Counted from the first letter of the stretch, positions 1 to 6,634 are shown. The stretch: DNA of 9,768 nt from Lentisphaeria bacterium UBA1829 (GCA_002338895.1 DDJH01000122.1:1-9768), one strand, 5' to 3'. Notes: generated from the sequence alone by a model not told the origin. A program made the numbers and translations.

Positions 1-531
1 TGGGGACCGCATCTGATTGATCAGGCTTTGCAGCTGCTGGATTCGCCGGTGGTTGATCTCTGGGCGGATGTCCGCCGCGTGGTCTCGATCGGAGATGGCG
101 ACGATTTGTTCAAAATCCTGCTCAAAGCCAAAAACGGCCGCCTCGCCGACATCGAGGTCACCGGGGCCAACACGATGCCCGGACGCGAAATGGAGATCAT
201 CGGCACCCGCGGAACGATCGTTTACAGCGACGGCAAAATCAAGGCTCGCTACATTGATCCCTCCGTGGAGTTGAAGGATCTGAAGCCGCACCCGGAAAAT
301 CCGCCGAAGAAGTACGGAAACTTCGACGAGACACTCTATTTCGTCGATGCGGAATACGAATCGCCCAAGATCTCCCAAACCGTCCTCTGGACCTATCTGT
401 ATGACGAGGTCACCAAAGGGATCCCCTCCCCCATCAAGCTGGAGGAAGGACTCGAAACGGTCCGCGTCACCGAGGAGGCGTTCCGGAAGAGCGGATTCGA
501 ACCGATTCGCAAGTTCCATTCGAAAGCATAA
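1..531 (+). CDS. Gfo/Idh/MocA family oxidoreductase, C-terminal part (5' end outside window)
   Basis: The reading frame is open from the first base and ends at TAA 529-531, so only about 176 C-terminal residues are visible. The visible part begins WGPHLIDQALQLL, the conserved G-x-H-x-x-D segment of Gfo/Idh/MocA dehydrogenases. In this family the His lies near the sugar in the active site. It continues into the beta-sheet substrate domain, including the typical stretch MEIIGTRGTI followed by a strand and turn (residues about 65-80 of the fragment). The NAD(P)-binding Rossmann domain must lie upstream. The family catalyses NAD(P)-dependent oxidation or reduction of sugars, inositols and related polyols in the cytoplasm; the substrate cannot be told here. 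An apparent TTG start at 28 is only an internal codon. A strong terminator follows 27 bases after the stop, so this is the last gene of its transcript. Family call is confident, function generic. Confidence 0.88.
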   Translation, partial: WGPHLIDQALQLLDSPVVDLWADVRRVVSIGDGDDLFKILLKAKNGRLADIEVTGANTMPGREMEIIGTRGTIVYSDGKIKARYIDPSVELKDLKPHPENPPKKYGNFDETLYFVDAEYESPKISQTVLWTYLYDEVTKGIPSPIKLEEGLETVRVTEEAFRKSGFEPIRKFHSKA

Positions 532-558
532 ACATTCCGGAATTTCTGCCGGACCGGA

Positions 559-596
559 ACCGGATTGCGGGATTTTATTCCGCGATCCGGTTTTTT
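559..596 (+). terminator. Rho-independent terminator of the oxidoreductase gene
   Basis: A 12-bp stem (559-570 with 580-591) pairs ACCGGATTGCGG with CCGCGATCCGGT, with a single G-U wobble. It has a 9-base loop and runs directly into six Ts (591-596). The T-tract is only on the + side. Read on the minus strand the hairpin is followed by TCCGG, so it would be a weak terminator for the converging acetyltransferase gene. Confidence 0.9.
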
Positions 597-1159
597 CATA
601 TCCCGGGAGCCGACGCGATTCGGGGGGAACGGATCGTGTAGAAAAGATGGGGCATGACTTTCCCGTCGACGATCTTGTCGTACTGCCCGGCGGCTGACAT
701 TCCAAGACGCAGAGCAACTCGGATGGAGCGAAGGTTGGTCGGACGGATATCGGCAATCACCGAATCGACTTTCCATCTATTGAACGCGTGGTCCAGACAT
801 GCCCGCGCGCCTTCAAGAGCATATCCGTTCCCCCAGAAGTCGCGGATCAGGATCCAGCCGATTCCGAGCATGCGTTTCCCATGGATTTCTTCCGAAAGCA
901 GACCGATCTGGCCGATCGGGTGAAAAGAGTGTCTGTCGACAGCGAGCCAATATCCGTATCCCGCAGTCCGATAGCGGGAGATGTTGCGAAGGATCCATTC
1001 CCGGACCTCGTCGTCGGAAAAGGTCCGCTCCCATGCCTCCATCACGCAGGGATCCTGAAGCATCCGGCAGAGGATCGGGAAATCCTCTTCATTCATCTCC
1101 CGAAGGAAGAGACGTTCCGTTTCAAGAATCCGGTTTGGGCGGCGGGGTTGTTGTTCCAT
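596..1159 (-). CDS. GNAT family N-acetyltransferase (RimJ/RimL-like)
   Basis: The 187-residue protein has the length and layout of the Acetyltransf_3 (RimJ/RimL-type) GNAT group. It opens with ILETERLFLREMNEEDF (residues about 11-27), the usual first strand and helix. The acetyl-CoA binding motif A is WILIRDFWGNGYALEGA (about 101-117), where WGNGYA corresponds to the family's R/Q-x-x-G-x-G/A loop. It ends with PTNLRSIRVALRLGM (about 139-153), the conserved 'N-x-x-S ... L-G-(F/M)' segment. Such enzymes move an acetyl group from acetyl-CoA to a protein N-terminus, amino sugar or small amine; the acceptor here is unknown. The ATG at 1157-1159 is supported by GAGGAAC (minus strand, 1171-1177) 11 bases upstream. 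Transcribed alone, divergent from the flotillin gene. The TGA shares base 596 with the T-tract of the converging terminator. Confidence 0.87.
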   Translation of the reverse strand: MEQQPRRPNRILETERLFLREMNEEDFPILCRMLQDPCVMEAWERTFSDDEVREWILRNISRYRTAGYGYWLAVDRHSFHPIGQIGLLSEEIHGKRMLGIGWILIRDFWGNGYALEGARACLDHAFNRWKVDSVIADIRPTNLRSIRVALRLGMSAAGQYDKIVDGKVMPHLFYTIRSPRIASAPGI

Positions 1160-1193
1160 TTTTTCGACCAGTTCCTCTGTTGGCGTGGTTTTC

Positions 1194-1224
1194 TATAAAT
1201 TGTCATCCTTTTCGGAAAATTCAA
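1194..1224 (-). promoter_or_regulatory. Possible promoter for the acetyltransferase gene
   Basis: On the minus strand TTGAAT (1219-1224) precedes TTTATA (1194-1199) with a 19-base spacer, about 35 bases before the start codon. The spacer is longer than ideal and the -10 match is modest, so this is a weak candidate chosen mainly by position. Confidence 0.25.
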
Positions 1225-1272
1225 CCTCGATAGGCAGAATATCGGATGAAGACCGGGGAAAGGAAGATATTT

Positions 1273-1288
1273 GGAATTAATTCCGGAA
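1273..1288. promoter_or_regulatory. Palindrome, candidate operator upstream of the flotillin promoter
   Basis: GGAATTAATTCC (1273-1284) is a perfect 12-bp inverted repeat. It overlaps a second perfect palindrome, TTCCGGAA (1281-1288). The pair ends six bases before the -35 box of the flotillin promoter, in the spacer between divergent genes, where an activator or repressor site would be expected. It could also be chance, as the motif is AT-rich and short. Confidence 0.35.
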
Positions 1289-1293
1289 TCGCC

Positions 1294-1322
1294 TTGAAAA
1301 AGCCCGGGTGCCATGTTATATG
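1294..1322 (+). promoter_or_regulatory. Sigma70-type promoter of the flotillin-like gene
   Basis: TTGAAA (1294-1299, five of six matches to the -35 consensus) is separated by 17 bases from TATATG (1317-1322, four of six matches to the -10 consensus). Transcription would begin near 1329 and leave a leader of about 30 bases with the ribosome binding site. This placement also rules out the upstream ATG at 1313 as a start codon. Confidence 0.55.
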
Positions 1323-1343
1323 TTACCCAACGACAACAAAGAC

Positions 1344-1350
1344 AAAGGAG
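1344..1350 (+). promoter_or_regulatory. Ribosome binding site that fixes the flotillin start
   Basis: AAAGGAG lies seven bases before the ATG at 1358, ideal Shine-Dalgarno spacing. It selects 1358 over the in-frame ATG at 1313, which lies inside the promoter and has no such site. Confidence 0.85.
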
Positions 1351-1357
1351 AAAAAGC

Positions 1358-2947
1358 ATGAGTGGAATTTTAGGTGCGGCCTCGGGAGGGATGCTGGCCG
1401 GCGGGATCATTATCACGATTTTCCTGCTGTTCATCCTCTTTATTGTTCTGATCGGAATTGCGGCACGGTACAAGAAGTGCCCGTCGGATCAGGTTCTGGT
1501 GATCTTCGGTAAGACGAGGGGGGACAAGGCGGCGCGATGCATTCACGGCGGCGCGGCATTCATCTGGCCGGTGATCCAGGATTATGGTTTTCTTTCGCTG
1601 CGTCCGCTCCAGATTGAGGTGAGTCTGTCGGGAGCGCTGTGCAAACAGAATATCCGGATCAATGTGCCGTCGGTCTTCACGGTGGGGGTCAGCACGGACA
1701 ACTCGCTGATGGGAAACGCGGCAAACCGTCTGCTCGGAATCTCCCAGGAGGAGATCGCGGATCTGGCAAAGGACATCATTTTCGGACAGCTGCGTCTGGT
1801 CATCGCTTCCATGACGATCGAACAGATCAATTCCGACCGCGAAACGTTTCTGCGGAACATTGAACAGAATGTCGCCGAAGAACTCAATAAAATCGGTCTC
1901 CAGCTCCTCAACGTGAACATCACAGACATCACCGATGAGAGCGGATACATCGACGCAATCGGAAAACGCGCCGCGGCAGAGGCGATCAACAAGGCAAGAA
2001 TCGACGTCGCAGAAGAGGAACGCAAAGGCGGAATCGGTGAAGCGGAGGCCCGGAAGGCTCAGCGTATCGCCGTCTCCCTCGCGGAAGCCGAGGCGCAGAC
2101 CGGCGAAGCAAATGCCGACAAGGAACGGCGTATCGCTGTCAAACTTGCCGACGCCGAAGCGCAGACCGGCGAAGCAAATGCCGATCGCGACCGCCGTATC
2201 GGCATCAAACAGGCGGACGCTGCCGCTATCGAAGGCGAAAACGTCTCCGCCATCGAAATCGCCAAGTCGAACTCAAACCGTATCGAACAGGAAGCGGAGG
2301 CATACAAGGTCGCCGAAGTGGCAAAGCGCGTCGCCGAGGCCAAGATCAAACAGGCGGACTATGAAGCCGAAACCATCGCACAGGTCGCCCGCGCGAAAAT
2401 GGAGATGGAACGTCAGAAGGCTGAAGATATCGTCAAAACCGAAATTGAAAAGGAACAGACCGTCATCCGCGCCGAAGCGGAAGCCGAAAAGCTCCGCCGC
2501 GAAGCAAAAGGCGAAGCGGATGCCATCTATCTCAAACTCGAAGCCGAGGCAAAAGGTAATTTTGAAATCCTCAAAGCAAAAGGCGATGGATTCAATCAGA
2601 TTGTTTCCGCATGTGGAAATGATGCCGATGCGGCTGCTAAAATGCTCATGATTGAAAAGCTCGAACAGATCGTTCAGCTCCAGGCCGAAGCCATCCGCAA
2701 CATCAAGATCGACAAAATCACCGTCTGGGATGGCGGAAACTCCAAGGATGGGAAAACCGCAACTTCCAATTTTCTCAGCGGCATGATCAAGAGTCTTCCG
2801 CCGCTGCATGATGTTGCCAATATGGCCGGTCTTGATCTGCCGGATTATCTCGGGAAAGTTCAGGAATCGGCCTCCTCCGGCACGGTCTCCGGGAAAGAGA
2901 AGGCGGAAACAAAGTCGGAGAATAGTACAGAAGTGAAAACCGCGTAA
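1358..2947 (+). CDS. Flotillin-like SPFH/band-7 domain membrane protein
   Basis: The protein has 529 residues from the ATG chosen by its AAAGGAG site. A hydrophobic segment at residues 15-36 anchors it in the membrane. The SPFH/PHB domain follows (about 38-215), starting YKKCPSDQVLVIFGK and including QLLNVNITDITDESGYI. A long Ala/Glu/Lys-rich flotillin-type helical region covers about 205-450, with EAEAE-type heptads and a partly duplicated 22-residue unit at 236-279. The C-terminus contains GLDLPDYLGK (491-500), a motif I associate with flotillin-like proteins, then a polar tail. Flotillins oligomerise through the coiled coil and scaffold ordered membrane microdomains, affecting secretion, signalling and envelope stress. 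Bacterial flotillins often sit beside an NfeD gene; none is visible here, and the gene appears monocistronic with its own promoter. YuaG/FloT- or YqiK-type are both possible, so no symbol is assigned. Confidence 0.92.
   Translation: MSGILGAASGGMLAGGIIITIFLLFILFIVLIGIAARYKKCPSDQVLVIFGKTRGDKAARCIHGGAAFIWPVIQDYGFLSLRPLQIEVSLSGALCKQNIRINVPSVFTVGVSTDNSLMGNAANRLLGISQEEIADLAKDIIFGQLRLVIASMTIEQINSDRETFLRNIEQNVAEELNKIGLQLLNVNITDITDESGYIDAIGKRAAAEAINKARIDVAEEERKGGIGEAEARKAQRIAVSLAEAEAQTGEANADKERRIAVKLADAEAQTGEANADRDRRIGIKQADAAAIEGENVSAIEIAKSNSNRIEQEAEAYKVAEVAKRVAEAKIKQADYEAETIAQVARAKMEMERQKAEDIVKTEIEKEQTVIRAEAEAEKLRREAKGEADAIYLKLEAEAKGNFEILKAKGDGFNQIVSACGNDADAAAKMLMIEKLEQIVQLQAEAIRNIKIDKITVWDGGNSKDGKTATSNFLSGMIKSLPPLHDVANMAGLDLPDYLGKVQESASSGTVSGKEKAETKSENSTEVKTA
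2063..2194 (+). repeat. In-frame tandem duplication of a 66-bp unit in the flotillin coiled coil
   Basis: Two adjacent 66-bp units (2063-2128, 2129-2194) each encode 22 residues beginning RIAV and containing AEAQTGEANAD. They share an exact 26-base block (2093-2118 and 2159-2184). A third, diverged unit follows (2195-2260, beginning RIGIKQADAAA). Twenty-two residues is close to six helical turns or three heptads, so adding a unit should lengthen the coiled coil while roughly keeping its register. Confidence 0.8.
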
Positions 2948-2978
2948 ATTTATCGCGGAATTTCGATTCGGGTGCGAG

Positions 2979-3041
2979 AAGGAAAAACCTTTTGAGGAAA
3001 GGTTCTTTCTTTCTCGCGCTCTTTCTTTTCCAAACCTTTTT
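2979..3041. repeat. 63-bp hairpin-containing repeat, copy A (likely terminator of flotillin gene)
   Basis: Copy A matches copy B (3112-3174) at 55 of 63 positions without gaps. Its first half folds as a hairpin: AACCTTT (2986-2992), loop TGAGG, AAAGGTT (2998-3004). The stem can be extended outward through GGAAA/TTTCTTTC with wobbles. The second half is the pyrimidine-rich tail GCTCTTTCTTTTCCAA then CCTTTTT. It begins 32 bases after the flotillin stop, a position consistent with transcription termination. The T-rich 3' side suits this, although the stem is AT-rich and imperfect. Confidence 0.75.
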
Positions 3042-3111
3042 CCACGGACGGGCCTTTTCCGGCGACGGGCGGAAAGCGGAATGAGCGGAAATGCGGGAGT
3101 TCGGGGGCAGG

Positions 3112-3174
3112 AAGGAAAAATCTTTTGGAGAAAGGTTTTTTCCTTCTTGTGCTCTTTCTTTTCCAAGCCTTTTT
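3112..3174. repeat. 63-bp hairpin-containing repeat, copy B (between convergent genes)
   Basis: The same 63-bp element starts 133 bases after copy A and in the same orientation. The hairpin is longer here: AAGGAAAAATCTTT (3112-3125), loop TGGAG (3126-3130), then AAAGGTTTTTTCCTT (3131-3145) with one bulged T and one G-U pair. The tail runs into the last two bases of the TAA stop codon of the minus-strand gene (3173-3175), so the element lies at the very end of that operon. Both strands carry runs of T in the stem, compatible with two-way termination. Between the copies, 3042-3111 holds GC-rich sequence with several GCGGAA words and no gene. Confidence 0.75.
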
Positions 3175-4870
3175 AAGGAATCATCTGGCGAACCAGGGGA
3201 AGGAGAAAGGTTCGGCTGAAAGAGTCAAGTACAGGTCTTGACCAGTCCGGCATCTCCGCATCGTTTGAAAACAGGAACGGCATCAGGAGGTACTGGGGAA
3301 GGTATGCACCCCGGATTTGTTTTCCCGACTGGAATGCGGCCGCGATGCAGAACTGCTCCGTACCGTTGTTCAGCTCAAAAAGAGGAAGGACGGCGGGATC
3401 GTCTGTTCGGATTGCAAGGCTGGAAAACGGTTTATTCCAGCCGTTGGCCGTATTCGGGTTGGCCCGGAAAGAGTAGGACTTCTCCGGAAAGTGGCGGGCA
3501 AGCGGTCCGGCGGGGATTATGCGCATTTGTCCGATGAGTTTCTCGTGAGCTTTTCCGTAAGTTGAGGTCACCGGAATTGCCGAATCCGGTTTCCGGGAGC
3601 AGAAGGGGGCAAGACCGGTCAGGTTCAAGTCCGAGCGTCCGCCGATGACGAGGATGCGTCCGCCCTGATCGACGTATGTCTTCAAAGTCCGGACCGCGAA
3701 CCCGGGAGCACCTCCTCCGGTGCAGAGGATGACAAGGGGAAGTGTTGTCGGAGAGAGTTTCCGGGTTCGGAGATCGAACAGCGGAATCGCCTCCACTTCC
3801 ATTCCGCTGTTTTGCAGAGTCCGGCCGATCATCGCAAGAATGAATTTGGAACCGAAACCGAGAAACGCCTGATCCATCGCATATGTGGCCTCGCACACCA
3901 GTCCGATTTTCTTCGTTTCAGGAGAACTTTTCCCGGTATTGAACAAACCGGCGTAGACCGCATCCGTCCGGGGGTCGCGCCGGGCGATTTTTTCCCCTTT
4001 GCGTCGTTCATATTCCGAATAGAGGGAGAGTTTCCGCTTCCCTTTCGGGAGTTTGCGGCAGGCGCGGATTTCCAGATCGGAGGCGGAAAGCCCCGCATCT
4101 TCCCCGGAACGGGCAAGACGCCAGGCCGCACAGATGGCGTTGACTCCGATCCGGGTCTGATACGCCGCGACATCGGCCATCGCATCCAGCGCCGCATCGG
4201 ACGGGGAGCCATCGGGACGGGTGGATACAAGTCGATCCTCCCGGGCACACATGAATGCGTTGCTGTCGATCTCCTCCAGCATCAGGGAGAGAAGGGTTTC
4301 GCGCAGGGATTTCTGTCCGCCATCCGGATGGAATCCGGCAAGACGGGCTGCGAGTTTTTCCTTGAAAACGGAATTCCCGCGCATGTTGGAAAGATCCAGT
4401 TTCAGCTTCGGATAGCGGACATGGTCATACCGGGTGTAGGTCAGAAAATGGATCAGGGGGCCGTGATTGAAGGCGCTGGTGTCCGCCAGGCTGTGCAGCA
4501 GGACTCCGGAAAAGAACAGTGCGGCGGGATCGTTCTTCTCCCGGAAGGCGCGGACCAGAAGCAGAAAGGCGGCGGCCCGTCCGCTTTCAAGATGGAATTT
4601 GTAATAGGTCTGAATTCCGCACTCGTTCAGGACGCGGACGGAATCCGGACCGATCATCCGGAGGATTTCCTCTCCGATCCGGGCGGAGGAATCGGGAGAA
4701 TGGGCCCAGCGGTTCCGGAACGTTTTCTGGTCGGCCGGGATCCAGCGGGAGGAGATCTCCCGGGGAAGATACTGCAGGACCAGCTGTGCGTGATCGGTAT
4801 GTCCGCCGCCCCATCCGAAGAGGGACAGAGTCAAGGGGAGAAGACAAAAAATCAATCCTGTTTTTTTCAT
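3173..4870 (-). CDS. Predicted secreted zinc PLC / S1-P1 nuclease-like protein fused to a Rossmann-like domain
   Basis: The protein has 565 residues. Residues 1-19 look like a signal peptide (MKK, then a hydrophobic core to SLFG). Cleavage after G19 would make W20 the first mature residue, as in zinc-dependent phospholipase C and S1/P1 nucleases, whose N-terminal Trp binds zinc. Other candidate ligands are H24 or H27, D60, H93, H126, D130, H136 and H150. H126-x3-D130-x5-H136 has exactly the family spacing, and H150 is 14 residues on, as in B. cereus PLC. The acidic ligand normally four residues later is not seen (P154). From about residue 318 there is an alpha/beta domain with LPLVILCTGGGAPGFAV (377-393) and DQGGRILVIGGRSDLN (401-416), resembling the class I amidotransferase/ThuA/DUF4350 fold but without a clear Cys nucleophile. 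Last gene of the operon; start overlaps the preceding stop. Phosphodiesterase activity is inferred; the substrate is unknown. Confidence 0.72.
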   Translation of the reverse strand: MKKTGLIFCLLPLTLSLFGWGGGHTDHAQLVLQYLPREISSRWIPADQKTFRNRWAHSPDSSARIGEEILRMIGPDSVRVLNECGIQTYYKFHLESGRAAAFLLLVRAFREKNDPAALFFSGVLLHSLADTSAFNHGPLIHFLTYTRYDHVRYPKLKLDLSNMRGNSVFKEKLAARLAGFHPDGGQKSLRETLLSLMLEEIDSNAFMCAREDRLVSTRPDGSPSDAALDAMADVAAYQTRIGVNAICAAWRLARSGEDAGLSASDLEIRACRKLPKGKRKLSLYSEYERRKGEKIARRDPRTDAVYAGLFNTGKSSPETKKIGLVCEATYAMDQAFLGFGSKFILAMIGRTLQNSGMEVEAIPLFDLRTRKLSPTTLPLVILCTGGGAPGFAVRTLKTYVDQGGRILVIGGRSDLNLTGLAPFCSRKPDSAIPVTSTYGKAHEKLIGQMRIIPAGPLARHFPEKSYSFRANPNTANGWNKPFSSLAIRTDDPAVLPLFELNNGTEQFCIAAAFQSGKQIRGAYLPQYLLMPFLFSNDAEMPDWSRPVLDSFSRTFLLPLVRQMIP

Positions 4871-4884
4871 TCTGATTTACTCCT
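4867..4884 (-). promoter_or_regulatory. ATGA overlap with Shine-Dalgarno at the second operon junction
   Basis: On the minus strand the TGA of the GH42-like gene (4867-4869) overlaps the ATG of the PLC-like gene (4868-4870) as ATGA. AGGAG (4880-4884) lies nine bases before the ATG, inside the upstream coding region. This supports the chosen start and suggests translational coupling by reinitiation. Confidence 0.85.
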
Positions 4885-6618
4885 GGTTTGTGTGGAACTT
4901 GTCGGGTTGTCCTCTTCGTCCTGGAGCTGGAAAAGGGCGGTGTCTCCAGACTCCAGAAACAGGGTGATCCGATCGGAAACGACGGTCTCTCCGGCCGGGA
5001 TCAGGGGAAGAATGCGCCGGACATTCGGAAGAATCACCGGATGCTCTCCCCGGTATGCGGCATGAACGGCCAGATACGAACGGGAGACAAAAACAGCGTC
5101 GCCATCCGGATTGTAGCAGTGAATCCCGCTTCGGACGCAGAAATCCCGGATCTTCTCTGCGGTGACGGGAACTTCGGGAGAGAGGACCAGAACCGGGATC
5201 CCCTTTGTCCGGCAAACGGCGATGGCTCGCTCGGCTTCCGGCGTCGGGACCGGCAGGAAAAACAGAGCGGCCCGGTAGCGCTCCACGGTCCGGTCGAAAT
5301 CGCTCATCAGATAGAAATCGAACGGAATGCCGCTCTGCACGATCGCAATGCGTCCGCCGGAGCAGCAGGCGGAAACCGGTGAATCCGTCTGAGCAAAGCT
5401 CGTTTCGTCAATCCATGCGGCACACTCGGCGACACTCTCCCGGCTGGGGTCCTTCAAGGCCGATTCGGCGATGGTTCGGAACAGCTTCATTTCCCGCATG
5501 ATTCCCGGGGAATCGAACCATCCGCCCCACATGTCGAACCACCAGGAAGCGTGTCCGCCGGTCAGCTGCTGAGCGAAGTTCATGCGGAGGATCCCGAGGG
5601 AGGCGGCCTCCGTGGAAGGACCTTTCCAGACGGGGGAATCGTAGGTGTTCTCCCGGCAGATTTCGGGATGGCTCTCCCGCAGCAGTCTGGTCCGGAAGGT
5701 TCTCGTGTCGTACTCGACGAAGTACAGTTTCCCGTGCAGTTTCAGGGAATCGACGGGAAGCATGTAGGGCCACCCCTTTTCCGGACTCCGCCGCGTGATG
5801 TACGACGCGGGGGAACAGATGAAGTCCAGATCCGGGCACTCCAGAAGAATCTTCAGCGCATGATGATTCGACTGCCAGAACGGAACTTCAAAGGTGTAGC
5901 CGTAAAAACTGCCGATGACCAGTCTGCGTCCGGTCTCCGCCTTGGCGACGGAGGCGAATTCGGCAATGGCTTCTGCGGCGGCCTCGCTCAGATAGCGCCG
6001 GAAGGCGGCATCGTCCGATGTTCCGGGATATCGGCGGGCGAACTCCGAGCGGGCGGCGGGACCGATGCTTCCGGTCTGATCGTAGCTGAACCACTCTTCG
6101 GTGTTTCCGTCCGCCAGCTGATAGCCGAACAGGTGATCCCGGAAAGACGAGCCGGAAACATGGGAAAGAAAACGGCGGAGAAACTCCCGGGTCGTCTCTC
6201 TCCATTTCCGCGACGAGAAACAGCAGCGGCGCGGACCTCCTCCGACTCCGGTATCATTGCACTCCTCCGGATTCTCCTCCTCCCACCACGCGGGAAGCGA
6301 CATGTTGATCCGCGGAAAAATCAGAGCATCCGGCACCTCCCGGAGAATCCGTTGAACCGCCCGGTCGAACAGGGAGAAATCCGCCTCTCCCCTGCGGGAG
6401 AAAATTCCCGGAGAAAAGGGGGAAATTCCCGTAACCGAATTGATCCCCCGGTCGCCGAAATAGACGGCAAGGGAAAACAGACGGTATCCGGCCTCCCGGA
6501 ACGAGCGGAAACACCCCTCCTCATCGAAATAGGTGACATACGCCATTGCCGGCACCTCCCGTCCATTGATGAACAGGCTCGGAACACCGCCGGACCGCGC
6601 GACTTCGGAATGGATCAT
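4867..6618 (-). CDS. GH42-like (beta-galactosidase-type) glycoside hydrolase
   Basis: The 583-residue protein looks like a TIM-barrel glycosidase followed by a Rossmann-like domain, the layout of GH42 beta-galactosidases. The barrel opens with FINGREVPAMAYVTYF (about 16-31) and has RINMSLPAWW (103-112). GYQLADGNTEEW (165-176) probably carries the acid/base Glu (E174 or E175). LYFVEYDTRTF (298-308) places E302 as candidate nucleophile. SWWFDMWGGWFDSP (358-371) is an aromatic active-site loop. Residues about 420-510 (RIAIVQSG, ALFFLPVPTPEAERAIAVCRTKGIPVLVLSPE) match the GH42 trimerisation-type, amidotransferase-like fold. No signal peptide is seen, so it is probably cytoplasmic. GH42 enzymes usually cleave terminal beta-galactosides; the GNTEEW form differs from the classic NE motif, so substrate and exact family are uncertain. 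It is the middle gene of the operon, overlapping both neighbours by four bases. Confidence 0.72.
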   Translation of the reverse strand: MIHSEVARSGGVPSLFINGREVPAMAYVTYFDEEGCFRSFREAGYRLFSLAVYFGDRGINSVTGISPFSPGIFSRRGEADFSLFDRAVQRILREVPDALIFPRINMSLPAWWEEENPEECNDTGVGGGPRRCCFSSRKWRETTREFLRRFLSHVSGSSFRDHLFGYQLADGNTEEWFSYDQTGSIGPAARSEFARRYPGTSDDAAFRRYLSEAAAEAIAEFASVAKAETGRRLVIGSFYGYTFEVPFWQSNHHALKILLECPDLDFICSPASYITRRSPEKGWPYMLPVDSLKLHGKLYFVEYDTRTFRTRLLRESHPEICRENTYDSPVWKGPSTEAASLGILRMNFAQQLTGGHASWWFDMWGGWFDSPGIMREMKLFRTIAESALKDPSRESVAECAAWIDETSFAQTDSPVSACCSGGRIAIVQSGIPFDFYLMSDFDRTVERYRAALFFLPVPTPEAERAIAVCRTKGIPVLVLSPEVPVTAEKIRDFCVRSGIHCYNPDGDAVFVSRSYLAVHAAYRGEHPVILPNVRRILPLIPAGETVVSDRITLFLESGDTALFQLQDEEDNPTSSTQTRSKSE

Positions 6619-6634
6619 TTCCTCTTCTCCTCCC
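6615..6634 (-). promoter_or_regulatory. ATGA overlap with strong Shine-Dalgarno at the first operon junction
   Basis: On the minus strand the TGA of the GH2 gene (6615-6617) overlaps the ATG of the GH42-like gene (6616-6618). GGGAGGAG (6627-6634) lies eight bases upstream, a near-ideal ribosome binding site within the end of the GH2 coding region. It supports the start chosen and coupled translation. Confidence 0.87.

Noticed and set aside
28..531. TTG start at 28 as a complete short gene
   Set aside because: The conserved WGPHLID motif lies upstream of it in the same frame, so the gene is truncated by the window edge rather than starting there.
1313..1357. Upstream in-frame ATG giving a 544-residue flotillin
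   Set aside because: It lies across the predicted -10 region and has no ribosome binding site; the added residues (MLYVTQRQQRQRRKS) do not look like a flotillin N-terminus, while 1358 has an ideal AAAGGAG.
2273..3166. Minus-strand open frame of 297 codons opposite the flotillin C-terminus
   Set aside because: It is antisense to the well-supported coiled-coil coding region, its product is low-complexity (phenylalanine-rich, mirroring GAA/GAG codons), and it runs through both repeats.
2979..3174. CRISPR array
   Set aside because: There are only two copies, each 63 bp with a T-rich hairpin and tail, and no cas gene nearby; this is not CRISPR-like.
3812..5065. Plus-strand open frame of 417 codons
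   Set aside because: It is antisense to the PLC-like and GH42-like genes, has no recognisable domain, and crosses the operon junction; high GC content explains its length.
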